Shown: one piece after another, positions 26,911 through 35,838 of the stretch
Numbering within the stretch: the first letter of the stretch is position 1
How the letters are laid out: each line of letters begins with the position of its first letter
NCBI RefSeq assembly: GCF_023145115.1
Contig: NZ_JAGLEJ010000037.1
Span: forward strand, 62,001 to 126,000
Source: Algiphilus sp.
GTDB lineage: Bacteria; Pseudomonadota; Gammaproteobacteria; Nevskiales; Nevskiaceae
Length of the DNA: 64,000 bases
Direction: 5' to 3'
The notes under the pieces: generated by a model
What the model saw: only the letters and a program-made list of their open reading frames with translations
Told to the model about the DNA's origin: nothing
The model's database searches: none
Position numbers and translations under genes: made by a program

Positions 26911-28278
26911 ATGGCAGCGATCAATACGAGCAGACGACGTTTCATGAAGTCGAGCGCGGGCGCGGCGCTGGGTTCCGGCGTGCTGGCGCCGCTATGGTCG
27001 GTGATCGCCAAGGCCGGTGATGTCACCAAGGCCTATCCGGACGAGCTGCTGTCCATCGACGCCTACACGAAGGGAAAGATCAAAACTGGCGACTACATAA
27101 CGGCGGATAACGTCGATATCGTCAAGGACCTGATGGAGCCGGCCAAGTACGCGCAGGTCAAGGAAATGGGGCGCCGCCTGAAGGTGATCCCCACCACGAC
27201 CGACTACATGAAGCTTGGGCCCTGGGAGTATCTGGAGGCCACGCTGAGCAATCGTGGGAAAGCGCGCTTCGACGACAAGAAGAACGTCGTCACCAAGGAT
27301 GGTGAGCCGTGGATCGGGGGCAACCCATTCCCGGATGCCACTACGGCGCTCGAGCTCTTCGCCGGCCTGACCATGAGCTGGGGGCGCCATGATTCGAGCG
27401 TCTATGCGGTCAAGGAGCAAGATGTTTCGAGCAGCGGGCATATCGATTACGAGTACGACGCGGTGTGGGCCGAGCTCATGCCCGTCGCGCGCACGGTCGT
27501 CGATCCCAAACCCTACTGGGAAGAGCACAAGGACAAGCTGCGCTTCAACTCGGTCATCATCCTGTCGCCGTCAACGGAGTCAGGCACTTCCTTCGTCAAT
27601 ATCTGGCCTTATGACCAGCACGAGTTCCCGGAACTGTTCGGCTACATCCCGGAGTTCCGGCGCGTTCGGCAGTATCCGACCAATCAGCGCTTCGAGCCGC
27701 TGATCCCCGGTTCGACGCTGTATCTTTCCGACGCTTGGGCGGCCGGCGACCCGCTTCATACTTGGGGTAATTACAAGATCATCGGTCGACAGCCGATGCT
27801 GGCCGGCGTTTCCGGCGGCTGGAACAGTCAGCACCCGAACTGGGAGCACGGTCTGCACGGCGGCCCAGAGGGGCAGTCCTTCTTCGACAGTGTCGTCGAG
27901 TTGGTTCCCGAGGCGATCATCGCCGAGGCAGAGCCGACCGCCTTCACTCGAGCGCCCATCTCCAAGAAGCGTGTCTGGTTCGACGCACGCAATCAGATGC
28001 CCATCGCGATGGTTTCCTATGACCTCCAGGGCAAGCCGTTCAAGTCATTCGACGGTTGCTACAGCCTGTATGACGATGGCGAAAACAAGGTTATGGATGG
28101 CAAGCACCCCTATTGGTCCTGGACCTACGTGCATGTCTACAACTTCAAGAGCAAGCGCATCACCCGGCTGGAGCAGGTGCAGAAGGTTGCTGGAAACCAC
28201 CGAATGCGCGTGAACGATCCCACGATCTACGACGAATATTTAACGCAACAGGCCATCATGCGCCTCGGTCAGATCTAG
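26911..28278 (+). CDS. DUF1329 protein, copy 2 (Tat signal)
   Basis: A 455-residue paralogue of the protein at 22130. It has a clear twin-arginine signal, SRRRFMKSSAGAALGSGV, and shares colinear blocks: DVTKAYPDELLSIDAYTKGK, TMSWGRHDSSVYAVKEQD, FRRVRQYPTNQRFEPLIPG and HPYWSWTYVHVYN. Two copies flanking YCF48 and DUF1302 suggest a duplicated, possibly heteromeric periplasmic component. ATG 26911 is chosen because the Tat motif sits 6-9 residues in. The intrinsic terminator just upstream implies weaker expression than copy 1. Confidence 0.87.
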   Translation: MAAINTSRRRFMKSSAGAALGSGVLAPLWSVIAKAGDVTKAYPDELLSIDAYTKGKIKTGDYITADNVDIVKDLMEPAKYAQVKEMGRRLKVIPTTTDYMKLGPWEYLEATLSNRGKARFDDKKNVVTKDGEPWIGGNPFPDATTALELFAGLTMSWGRHDSSVYAVKEQDVSSSGHIDYEYDAVWAELMPVARTVVDPKPYWEEHKDKLRFNSVIILSPSTESGTSFVNIWPYDQHEFPELFGYIPEFRRVRQYPTNQRFEPLIPGSTLYLSDAWAAGDPLHTWGNYKIIGRQPMLAGVSGGWNSQHPNWEHGLHGGPEGQSFFDSVVELVPEAIIAEAEPTAFTRAPISKKRVWFDARNQMPIAMVSYDLQGKPFKSFDGCYSLYDDGENKVMDGKHPYWSWTYVHVYNFKSKRITRLEQVQKVAGNHRMRVNDPTIYDEYLTQQAIMRLGQI

Positions 28279-28333
28279 GCAGGAATATCTCCGGGCGCTT
28301 AGGCCTCCGTCTAAGCAGACAGCACACAGAGCC

Positions 28334-29041
28334 ATGAAACAGATCTTCGCGGTTTCCAGCGTATTGGTAGGTCTGGCATCGCAGGTGCTGCTGGTCGCCT
28401 TCCTGCTCGATTTCACCCCGGTGGGGATCAATCGGGGCGAGCCCCCGATGCCGTGGCTCGCGATCGTCAATAACGTGGCGCTGCTCGCGCTTTTCGCGCT
28501 TCCGCACAGTCTGATGGCGCGACCGGCTTTCAAGCGCCGGTGGCGTCTTCTGGTGCCGGATGCCATCGAGCGTTCCGCCTACATCTTCGTCAGCGGAGCG
28601 CTTCTGGCGCTGCTCTGCCTCGCCTGGCAGCCGATGCCGACTCTGCTTTGGCAGCTCGATCACGAGCTAGCCCGGGGAGCGCTGCGCCTTCTGTTCGCGG
28701 CTGGCCTCCTGGTTCTCGCCTGGTCCATTTTCAGTATCGATGCCCTGCATTTTCACGGTCTGAAGCAGGCATTCGGTCGGTGTGACGATCCGCCGTTCGC
28801 CATGCGTGGCCCCTACCGCTACGTGCGCCATCCCATCCAGAGCGGCCTGATCGTCGCCCTGTGGGCCACACCGGATATGACGGCCGGGCATATGCTGTTT
28901 GCAAGTGTGCTGACCTTCTACAGCGTCACCGCCTCATTGATGCTCGAAGAGCGGGATTTACGCTCGGCTATTGGCGATTCCTACCGGGAATATCGAAGCC
29001 GGGTGCCGGCCTTCATTCCCGCGCTACGGCGGCGCGGATAG
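28334..29041 (+). CDS. Membrane methyltransferase, MddA/NnrU-like
   Basis: A 235-residue integral membrane protein with about five helices and the isoprenylcysteine-methyltransferase-type SAM site: GPYRYVRHPIQSGLIVALW followed by LEERDLRSAIGDSYREYR. The combination with WATPDMTAGHMLFA is close to MddA, which methylates methanethiol to dimethyl sulfide; NnrU-like proteins share the fold. It follows the second DUF1329 gene by 55 bp and is probably the last gene of the operon. Why a thiol or small-molecule methyltransferase is in this operon is unclear. Confidence 0.75.
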   Translation: MKQIFAVSSVLVGLASQVLLVAFLLDFTPVGINRGEPPMPWLAIVNNVALLALFALPHSLMARPAFKRRWRLLVPDAIERSAYIFVSGALLALLCLAWQPMPTLLWQLDHELARGALRLLFAAGLLVLAWSIFSIDALHFHGLKQAFGRCDDPPFAMRGPYRYVRHPIQSGLIVALWATPDMTAGHMLFASVLTFYSVTASLMLEERDLRSAIGDSYREYRSRVPAFIPALRRRG

Positions 29042-29086
29042 CGCGGCGCCGCATTCAGGAATCCGCGCCGGCGGCTGCAGCACACC

Positions 29087-29440
29087 TTAGCGCGTGAAGG
29101 TCGCCAGATAGAGCAGGCAGAGGCCAAGGACCCCAACGCTACCGTGCCCGAGCGCCAACCAGACCGGAGCCCGGCCCGGCATCAGAACGCGGAAGAAGAG
29201 CATTCCGCCGACGAAGCCCCCGATAAAGACCACAAGCGCCCACCAGGCCAGCGCCGGGAGCGCCTCACCAAGACCGAGATTGACGCCGAAAAGGAGTGCG
29301 AGACCGGCGAGTGCCGCCATCCCGTGGGCCGTGCCCAGCCATCCCGGAATCGTGACACCCGTCGCCATGAGCGCCGCCATCCCGACGCCGCCAGCCGCGA
29401 TCGTGGCGAATACCCAGAAGCAGAGTTGTAGCCAGTCCAT
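29087..29440 (-). CDS. Small four-helix membrane protein, unknown
   Basis: A 117-residue hydrophobic protein with about four transmembrane segments and Gly/Ala-rich helices. I do not recognise a family. AAGGAAC precedes ATG 29440, and the codon pattern is like that of neighbouring genes, so it is probably real. It converges with the MddA-like gene (46-bp gap) and diverges from the LAL regulator. The 264-bp gap to that regulator has no other gene I can support. Confidence 0.65.
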   Translation of the reverse strand: MDWLQLCFWVFATIAAGGVGMAALMATGVTIPGWLGTAHGMAALAGLALLFGVNLGLGEALPALAWWALVVFIGGFVGGMLFFRVLMPGRAPVWLALGHGSVGVLGLCLLYLATFTR

Positions 29441-29704
29441 GTTCCTTTTCCCTAACGGTTTTGATGCGAGAGGCCCCGATTCTGCTGTGAATCGGCTCCC
29501 TTCGATCCCAATCTATCGTCGGGGCCGGCCGCTGGATCGGGCGCGCTGCCATCTCGCCGCAGGCCGCGCGCCAGCAGGGCGAGGCCGGTCCCGACGGCGC
29601 TGGAGGCGCTCCGGCGAAACCCCTGCGCTGGCGCCTCGACGGCGTAAACTCGGCAAGCAACGAGCCGCGCGCATACGACAGACGCAACCATACGGAGGAC
29701 GACG

Positions 29705-32428
29705 GTGAGCACGACAGCGCCCTGGCGGCGAGAGCCGCCCGAATTCGCTTTTCCGGTGGTTCGAACCGCCGAAGTGGCGACGTTGTTCGAGGCGGCGGTC
29801 TTGCCGGCGCGCGTGCTGACCGTGACCGCGCCCACCGGCTACGGCAAGACCGTGCTCCTCACCGAACTCTATCGGCACCTCGCGGGCGTCGGGCTGGAAA
29901 CGATCTGGATAAGCCTGGACGAGCGCAAGCACAGCACCGAGGACGTCATCCAGCTCCTGGAGGCCGCGCTGCTTGCCGCCGACGACCAGCGCGACCTCAA
30001 TGTGGCGCTGCACGAGAGTGGCATTCCGGTCGAACGGCGCGTGGAGGCGCTGCTCGAAGCCCTCTCCCTGCTGTCCCGCTCCGCCGTGCTCTTCATCGAC
30101 AACATCAGCTACTGCGAAGACGAGACGCTGGGCCGGCTTCTCGACGCGCTGGGCTTCCAGACGCCGTCGTGGTTCTCGCTGGTGCTCGGCGGCACGCACG
30201 AGCCGCCGCTCAATACCACCCGCGCCAAGCTCGAGGGCAAGCTCAAGCAGCTCACCTACTGCGAGCTTTCCATGAAGGCCGGGGATGTCGCGAACGTTCT
30301 CGGGCCGGATCTCTGCGCGCGTCTCGGTCCGGGCGCGGTCGATCAGATCGCCCAGCGAAGTGAAGGCTGGCCGGCCGCGGTACGGCTGATGCAGATCATC
30401 CTTGCCGAGGCCGACGATCCGGAAGCGACGCTGGAGCGCTTCTCGGGGTCGGACGAGGACCTCGCCGCGATGCTGAACCGGCAGGTGCTCACGGTATTCG
30501 ACGAGTCGCTGCACACCTTCCTGCTCAAGATTGCCGGCTTGCGCAGTTTCTCGGCAGAACTCTGCGAAGCCGCAACCGGCGACGACAAGGCCGCCCGGCG
30601 CGTCGCGGAACTGGTGCGGCGCAACCTCCTCGTCATTCCCCTCGATCGCAACCAGCGCTGGTATCGCCTGCACGGTCTGTTCCGCGAGTTCCTCGTCGAC
30701 GAGGCGCGCCGGACCCTGTCCCATGCGACCCGCAAGGGCATCTGGTTGCGCGCGGCGCAATGGTGCGAACAGGAGGGCGCTCTGGCGGACGCGATGGCGT
30801 ATCTGCTGGCAGCCGGCGAAAGCGCGAAGGCGGCGGCGCTCATTGACCGTGTGGCCTCGCGCTTCGTCCGGGACAACGGCGATCTGCACAAGTACATCCA
30901 ATGGGTGGAGCAGCTGCGCGAAGCGGGTCACGAACTCGGCGCGGAGGTCGAGTTCTGGTACGTATGGGCGCTGGTCTTCCATCGCCGATACGACTACGCA
31001 CGATTGCAGCTGGAGCGTTTCAAGGAACGCATTGCCGCCCAGTCCGGCGAGGCCCTGGCCGGTGCGGACCTCCAGCGGCGCATCGGGATCCTGACGACCA
31101 TCATCGGGACCTACACCGATCACCTCGACGACGCCCGCGGGGCGGCTGACCACTGGCTGGGACAACGCGAAGCCGACGACCCCTTCGATGTCGCGACGGT
31201 CGCCTGCGCGGCGTCCATCCAGGCCTCCGCGGAGCTGGATTTCGCCGTCGCGAACGGCTATGTCCGCATCGCCCAGGCCAGCATCAAGCAGGCGGAGAGC
31301 GACTACGGCAAGGCGTGGGTGGGCGTGCTCGCCAACCTTCCCCGGATCCTGCAGGGCGAGTTCGTCGACGCAGTCCAGGACCTGAATGCGGTGCTGAAGG
31401 GCGCGCGGTCGCAGCTCGGCGAGCGCACGGGTATGGCCGGCACGCTGGCACTGGCCACCGCTCTGTGCGAGATCGAGTGCGGCGATGACGCCGCTGCCGA
31501 GCGGCTGCTGCGCGACGGCCTGCCGCGGGCGCACAGTCACGGCATTCTGGAAACGGCGTCTCTGGGCCTCGAGGCCGCCGTCAAGCTGTGGGGCGGTAGC
31601 GACCATGGGCAGCAGATTTCCATCGCGGAGCTGCGCGAGATCGCCGCCGGCTATCCACCACGGCTGGCACCCATGCTTTCCTGCTATCTGGTGCAGCGGC
31701 TGTTGCGGCTCGGACGGCGCGAGGATGCCCGCCTGGAAGCCATGAAGATCGGTCTCGGCGTCAACGGGGAAGGCCGCAAGCCACCGGAAGCGTTGCTCGT
31801 CAACGCGCGCGGGCGTGTCCTGTACGCGATGACCGAGCTCGAGCTGCTGCTCCACGAAAGCCACTTGCGCCAGGCCGAGACGCAGGCGCGCGAGCTCGCC
31901 AAGCTGGCCCGCGACGGGGCGCGCTGGGGGCAGCTCGTGGAGCTCGAGCTGATCCAGATGCATATCGCGATCTGGTCGCACAATCCCTCGCCTGCGGCCA
32001 GTCATCTCACCCGCGCGATCCATCTGGCGGCCAAGCGTCGCATCATGCGTCCCTTCCTCGACCGCATCGAGCTGGTAGCCGGTCTCGTCAACGAGACCAA
32101 GCCGCAGAGCTGGGGCTTCACCCAGAATGACGAGTGGCAGTTCTTCGCCCGGATCTGCGAGCGCCTGCCCAGCGCCAACAGCGCGCTGGCCGAGCAGCTC
32201 GAATCCCTGGATGTCGAGACCCAGTTGCTCGAAAGCCCGACCGCGCGCGAGATGGAACTGTTGGCGCTGATCGAGGCCGGTCTGTCGAACCAGCAGCTCG
32301 CCGACCGCCTCTCGGTGTCGGTCTCCACGGTCAAGTGGCATCTGTACAACCTCTACGCCAAGCTCGGGGTGTCCAGTCGCTCGGCGGCGGTGGCCAAGGC
32401 GCGTGCGCTGAATCTGCTGACGCGCTAG
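29705..32428 (+). CDS. LuxR-family LAL (MalT-like) regulator 2
   Basis: A 907-residue ATP-dependent activator. It has Walker A TAPTGYGKTVLL (residues 41-52), Walker B SAVLFIDNIS (about 129-138), a WYRLHGLFREFL winged segment, a long helical-repeat sensor and a C-terminal LuxR domain starting at SPTAREMELLALIEAG with QQLADRLSVSVSTVKWHLYN. Start GTG 29705 is supported by GGAGG 7 bases upstream. It is followed 140 bp on by the XylM-like hydroxylase operon, so it probably controls that operon. It is clearly diverged from the regulator at 12247. Confidence 0.9.
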   Translation: MSTTAPWRREPPEFAFPVVRTAEVATLFEAAVLPARVLTVTAPTGYGKTVLLTELYRHLAGVGLETIWISLDERKHSTEDVIQLLEAALLAADDQRDLNVALHESGIPVERRVEALLEALSLLSRSAVLFIDNISYCEDETLGRLLDALGFQTPSWFSLVLGGTHEPPLNTTRAKLEGKLKQLTYCELSMKAGDVANVLGPDLCARLGPGAVDQIAQRSEGWPAAVRLMQIILAEADDPEATLERFSGSDEDLAAMLNRQVLTVFDESLHTFLLKIAGLRSFSAELCEAATGDDKAARRVAELVRRNLLVIPLDRNQRWYRLHGLFREFLVDEARRTLSHATRKGIWLRAAQWCEQEGALADAMAYLLAAGESAKAAALIDRVASRFVRDNGDLHKYIQWVEQLREAGHELGAEVEFWYVWALVFHRRYDYARLQLERFKERIAAQSGEALAGADLQRRIGILTTIIGTYTDHLDDARGAADHWLGQREADDPFDVATVACAASIQASAELDFAVANGYVRIAQASIKQAESDYGKAWVGVLANLPRILQGEFVDAVQDLNAVLKGARSQLGERTGMAGTLALATALCEIECGDDAAAERLLRDGLPRAHSHGILETASLGLEAAVKLWGGSDHGQQISIAELREIAAGYPPRLAPMLSCYLVQRLLRLGRREDARLEAMKIGLGVNGEGRKPPEALLVNARGRVLYAMTELELLLHESHLRQAETQARELAKLARDGARWGQLVELELIQMHIAIWSHNPSPAASHLTRAIHLAAKRRIMRPFLDRIELVAGLVNETKPQSWGFTQNDEWQFFARICERLPSANSALAEQLESLDVETQLLESPTAREMELLALIEAGLSNQQLADRLSVSVSTVKWHLYNLYAKLGVSSRSAAVAKARALNLLTR

Positions 32429-32567
32429 CGGGCCGACCCGGCAGCGCCCGCCGTGACCGGCAGCCCCGACGACCAAACTAAGGGTTGGGGAAGCGACCGG
32501 TGCGCGCACGCACTCTCGGTCTCGACATTCCGAACGGCCCGCGCCGAAACCGGGCCTGGAGCGAGAC

Positions 32568-33710
32568 ATGACCGACCACATCAAGTATCTGCTGTCGCCC
32601 GCGATCCTCGGCCTTCACGGCTACGGCATGTGGCTCGGCGGCAACTACGCCTGGCTGGGGCTGGGCGTGTTGCTGGCGGTGCTCTTCTTCGACGCCTTCC
32701 TGGAGAATGATTACCGCATGCGGACATCGAGCCACTACTGGCTTTACGACCTCATCACCGCGAGCACGATGGTGATGGGCGTGCTGATGATCGTTTTCTA
32801 TGCTTGGCTCGTCGGACAGGGGCACTTCGCCACGACCTCCGCCGCCGTCGGCGCCTTCGTGAGCATGATGATCGTGGGCTTCGTGGTTACCGCCCCCACG
32901 GTGCACGAGATGTTCCACCGCGAGAACCGGCTGCTGCGCTTTCTGGGCCGTACGGCACAGGTTGCGATCTTCGACCCGTGGCGCGAGATCACGCATGTGG
33001 TGACGCACCATCTGCATGTCGCCACGCCCAACGATCCGGATTACGCCCGGCGTGGCGACACGGTCTACGGCCATATCCTGCGTACCTTCCCCAAGCAGTG
33101 GGCCGAGTCCTATCACCTGGAGAAGCAGCTCTGGGAAAAGCGCGGTCGCAAGTGGTACGACCCGCGCAACGGCTGGGTGAAGAAGGCGGGCACGCTCGCG
33201 GCCTTCACCGGCGTGTTGGGGCTCGCGGGCGGCTTCACCGGCGCGGCGCTGGCCATCCTGACCTGCCTTCTGGGGCCGCGCATGTTTCTCGAGGTCTTCA
33301 ACTATTGCAATCACTACGGCCTGATCTCGGCCACGCCGGGGCGCTTCAAGAATCATCACACCTGGAACCATCTGACGCCCTTCGTGCGCATCCTGGCGCT
33401 GGAGATCACCAACCACGCCGGCCATCACGACGACAGCTACAAGCCCTTCTACGAGCTGGAGCCGGATCGCGACGGGCCCAAGCAGCCGCAGTTCCTGATG
33501 TGCGTGCTGTTGGCCTTTGTGCCGCCGCTGTGGTTCATGGCCATCAAGCCGCTGCTCAAGCACTGGGATGACCACTACGCCACCCAGCAGGAGCGCGAAA
33601 TCGCGTGGCGCGAGAACGCCCGTGCCGGCTGGCACGACCTGAACCCGCCGGACTACCAGCCGAGCAAGGGTGTGGGCGACTACGGCCACGGCTGGCCGGC
33701 AGCGGCCTGA
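32568..33710 (+). CDS. XylM/AlkB-superfamily membrane hydroxylase
   Basis: A 380-residue integral membrane di-iron hydroxylase. Its histidine boxes differ from those of classical AlkB: HEMFHRENR, THVVTHHLHVATPNDPDYAR, KNHHTWNHL and EITNHAGHHDDSY. This pattern and the adjacent ferredoxin-type reductase recall XylMA and CymAaAb, which oxidise methyl groups on aromatic or terpenoid rings. It therefore probably hydroxylates a methyl group of an unknown hydrophobic substrate. The stop lies 12 bp before the reductase start, so they form one operon. Distinct from the alkB at 10947, which uses rubredoxin. Confidence 0.88.
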   Translation: MTDHIKYLLSPAILGLHGYGMWLGGNYAWLGLGVLLAVLFFDAFLENDYRMRTSSHYWLYDLITASTMVMGVLMIVFYAWLVGQGHFATTSAAVGAFVSMMIVGFVVTAPTVHEMFHRENRLLRFLGRTAQVAIFDPWREITHVVTHHLHVATPNDPDYARRGDTVYGHILRTFPKQWAESYHLEKQLWEKRGRKWYDPRNGWVKKAGTLAAFTGVLGLAGGFTGAALAILTCLLGPRMFLEVFNYCNHYGLISATPGRFKNHHTWNHLTPFVRILALEITNHAGHHDDSYKPFYELEPDRDGPKQPQFLMCVLLAFVPPLWFMAIKPLLKHWDDHYATQQEREIAWRENARAGWHDLNPPDYQPSKGVGDYGHGWPAAA

Positions 33711-33722
33711 CGCGACCGCGCC

Positions 33723-34814
33723 ATGGCAAGCACCACCGATGCCAGGACGGCATCATCGAAGACGGCCCGGCAGTCGAGCGGCTGCCGGGTACGCGCCGTC
33801 CATCGCGGCGAGCTGCAGCACAGCTTCAACGTCGGCCGGAACGAGCTGCTTCTGCTCTCGGCTCTGGGGCAGGGCATCGACTACCCGCACAACTGCCGCG
33901 TCGGCGTCTGTGGCAGCTGCAAGACGAAGCTGATCTCCGGAAAGATTCGGCCGATGATCGACTTCGCTCTGTCGCCGCTGACCAATGCCGAGCTGGAAGC
34001 GGGCTACATCCTCGCCTGCCAGTCCAAGGTGCATTCGGACCTCGAAATCGAAGTCAAGATCGGTAACCACAAGCCGCCCTCCGTCAAGACCGTAGCTTCG
34101 CAGGTCGTCGGCTGGCGGCAACTCCCCGGCGAAGTCGTCGATCTGCGTCTGCGCCTGGACGAGCCGCTTTCCTTCGAGGCGGGGCAGTACTGCTCGCTGG
34201 CCGAGTCCGGCTCCTTCGTGCGGCGCAGCTATTCCATCTACGATCCGCCGCCGGGTGAGGAAGGCGCGACCGAGCTCGGCTTCATGGTCAAGCGGCTTCC
34301 GGGCGGCGCTTTCTCGGAGTGGCTCTTCAACGAGAACCGCGTCGGCACCAAGATCTGGATTGAAGGGCCCTTCGGCGTCATGGGCGTGCACGACGACGAT
34401 CTCGATCGCGACGGCCTCTGCGTGGCCGGCGGCACGGGCCTGGCGCCGGTGTTGTCCATCGTCGCCGATCGCCTCGCCCGTTCCGACAAGGCGCGCTTCA
34501 CGATCCTCTTCGGCGCGCGCACGCAGGCCGACCGCTTCGCCGAACCCTGGCTGGACGCGCTGGTGGCGCAGGCGCCGGATCGGGTGCGCGTCGTCACGGT
34601 CCTTTCCGACGAACCAGCGGGCTCGGACTGGGACGGCCCGCGCGGGCTGATCACCGAGCCGCTGAAGGACGAGGGCTTCGGCATCGATTTCAGCAAGACC
34701 GCAGCCTTCGTCTGCGGCGCGCTGCCCATGGTCCAGGCTGTCGAGGCGTTGTTGATAGAGCGTGGCGTCGACCCGGATCGTATTCACGCTGACAAGTTTC
34801 TTCCCACCGGCTGA
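33723..34814 (+). CDS. 2Fe-2S ferredoxin-NAD(P)H reductase (XylA-like)
   Basis: A 363-residue electron-transfer protein. Residues about 20-115 are a plant-type 2Fe-2S domain with CRVGVCGSC and a later Cys in ILACQSK. The FAD domain has RRSYSIYD (RxYS motif), and the NAD domain has VAGGTGLAPVLSIV and CGALPMVQAVEALL. Domain order ferredoxin-FAD-NAD is that of XylA, BenC and similar reductases. It very probably supplies electrons to the hydroxylase 12 bp upstream. Confidence 0.93.
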   Translation: MASTTDARTASSKTARQSSGCRVRAVHRGELQHSFNVGRNELLLLSALGQGIDYPHNCRVGVCGSCKTKLISGKIRPMIDFALSPLTNAELEAGYILACQSKVHSDLEIEVKIGNHKPPSVKTVASQVVGWRQLPGEVVDLRLRLDEPLSFEAGQYCSLAESGSFVRRSYSIYDPPPGEEGATELGFMVKRLPGGAFSEWLFNENRVGTKIWIEGPFGVMGVHDDDLDRDGLCVAGGTGLAPVLSIVADRLARSDKARFTILFGARTQADRFAEPWLDALVAQAPDRVRVVTVLSDEPAGSDWDGPRGLITEPLKDEGFGIDFSKTAAFVCGALPMVQAVEALLIERGVDPDRIHADKFLPTG

Positions 34815-35009
34815 GCGCGGGGGCGAAGGCAGTCCCCGCAGCATGCACGCGGGCGGCGCGGCGTACCGCAACGCGCCTTGCAAGTGCGCCACGCACTGTC
34901 GGCCCGGTGGTAGATGCAAGGCCCTGGTGCGCGCCGTGCCCCGCCCAAAGTCGGGGGGGACGGCGCGTCGCTGCGGCGAGACTTCGATGACAACCTGCCG
35001 GAGTCCTTC

Positions 35010-35801
35010 ATGACCGCACCCGTCGACGGAGCCTTCGATGCCGCATCCGGCATCGCGACCATCACCATCCAGCGTCCGGAAGTGCGCAACGCCATTGACG
35101 TTGTTACCGCGCAAGCGCTGCATGCGGCGGTTGTCTCGCTGACCGAGCAGAGCGGGCTGCGCTGCGTGGTGCTGCGCGGCGCCGGCCGTGCCTTCGTGGC
35201 CGGCGGCGATCTGCAGGCCTTCGCGGCGGATTTCGACCGCGCCGGCGAGACGCTGGACGCCCTGCTTGATGGGCTCGAACCGGTGGTGCGCACGCTGCGG
35301 CGTATCGACGCGCCTGTGCTGGCGGTGGTGCACGGCGCGGTGGCTGGTGCCGGCCTGAGCCTCATGGCTGCAGCCGATCTGGTCCTGGCCGCCGAGGGCA
35401 CGCGCTTCGTCTGCGCCTACGATCGCATTGCCGCGGCGCCGGACTGCGGCGGCAGCTACTTCCTGCCGCGCCTCATGGGCGCGCGCCGCGCCAGCGAGTT
35501 GATGCTGCTGGGTGATATCTGGGACGCACGCGCTGCACACGAGGCCGGCCTCATCAACCGCGTCGTGGCCGAGGACGAACTCGACGCCACAGCGGCCGAA
35601 TGGGCAGCTCGCCTGGCGGCCGGGCCGACACGCGCCTACGGCCACTGGAAGCGGCTCAGCGACGCCGCATTCGGTAGCACGCTGGACGCGCAGCTGGCTG
35701 CTGAGCGCGAGGCCTTCAGGGACGCCACCACCAGTGCCGATTTCCGCGAGGGCGTCGGCGCCTTTCTCGAGGGTCGCGAGGCGCACTTCGCTGGCCGCTG
35801 A
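35010..35801 (+). CDS. Enoyl-CoA hydratase/isomerase family protein
   Basis: A 263-residue crotonase. The oxyanion-hole motif GRAFVAGGDLQAF and the AVVHGAVAGAGLSLMAAADL helix are intact. At the two usual catalytic glutamates the first position appears to be Asp in CAYDRIAAAPDCGG and the second is retained in RRASELMLLGD. The PDCGGSYFLPRL segment resembles PaaG-type isomerases, so isomerase activity is as likely as hydration. ATG 35010 follows GGAG. It is the third gene of the hydroxylase operon, with a 195-bp gap to the reductase and 37 bp to the SDR. Confidence 0.9.
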   Translation: MTAPVDGAFDAASGIATITIQRPEVRNAIDVVTAQALHAAVVSLTEQSGLRCVVLRGAGRAFVAGGDLQAFAADFDRAGETLDALLDGLEPVVRTLRRIDAPVLAVVHGAVAGAGLSLMAAADLVLAAEGTRFVCAYDRIAAAPDCGGSYFLPRLMGARRASELMLLGDIWDARAAHEAGLINRVVAEDELDATAAEWAARLAAGPTRAYGHWKRLSDAAFGSTLDAQLAAEREAFRDATTSADFREGVGAFLEGREAHFAGR

Positions 35802-35838
35802 CCGCTACGCAACATCGCTTCATCAGAAGGAGACAACC

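Noticed and set aside
28297..28316. GCTTAG/CTAAGC inverted repeat after the second DUF1329 gene
   Set aside because: A 6-bp stem with no T-run; too weak to call a terminator.
29513..32584. Very long reverse-strand frame (1023 codons) opposite the second LAL regulator
   Set aside because: It is a high-GC shadow of the forward gene, which has Walker and LuxR motifs and a proper ribosome site.
33753..35786. Reverse frame of 677 codons over the reductase and crotonase
   Set aside because: Shadow of two forward genes with clear motifs.
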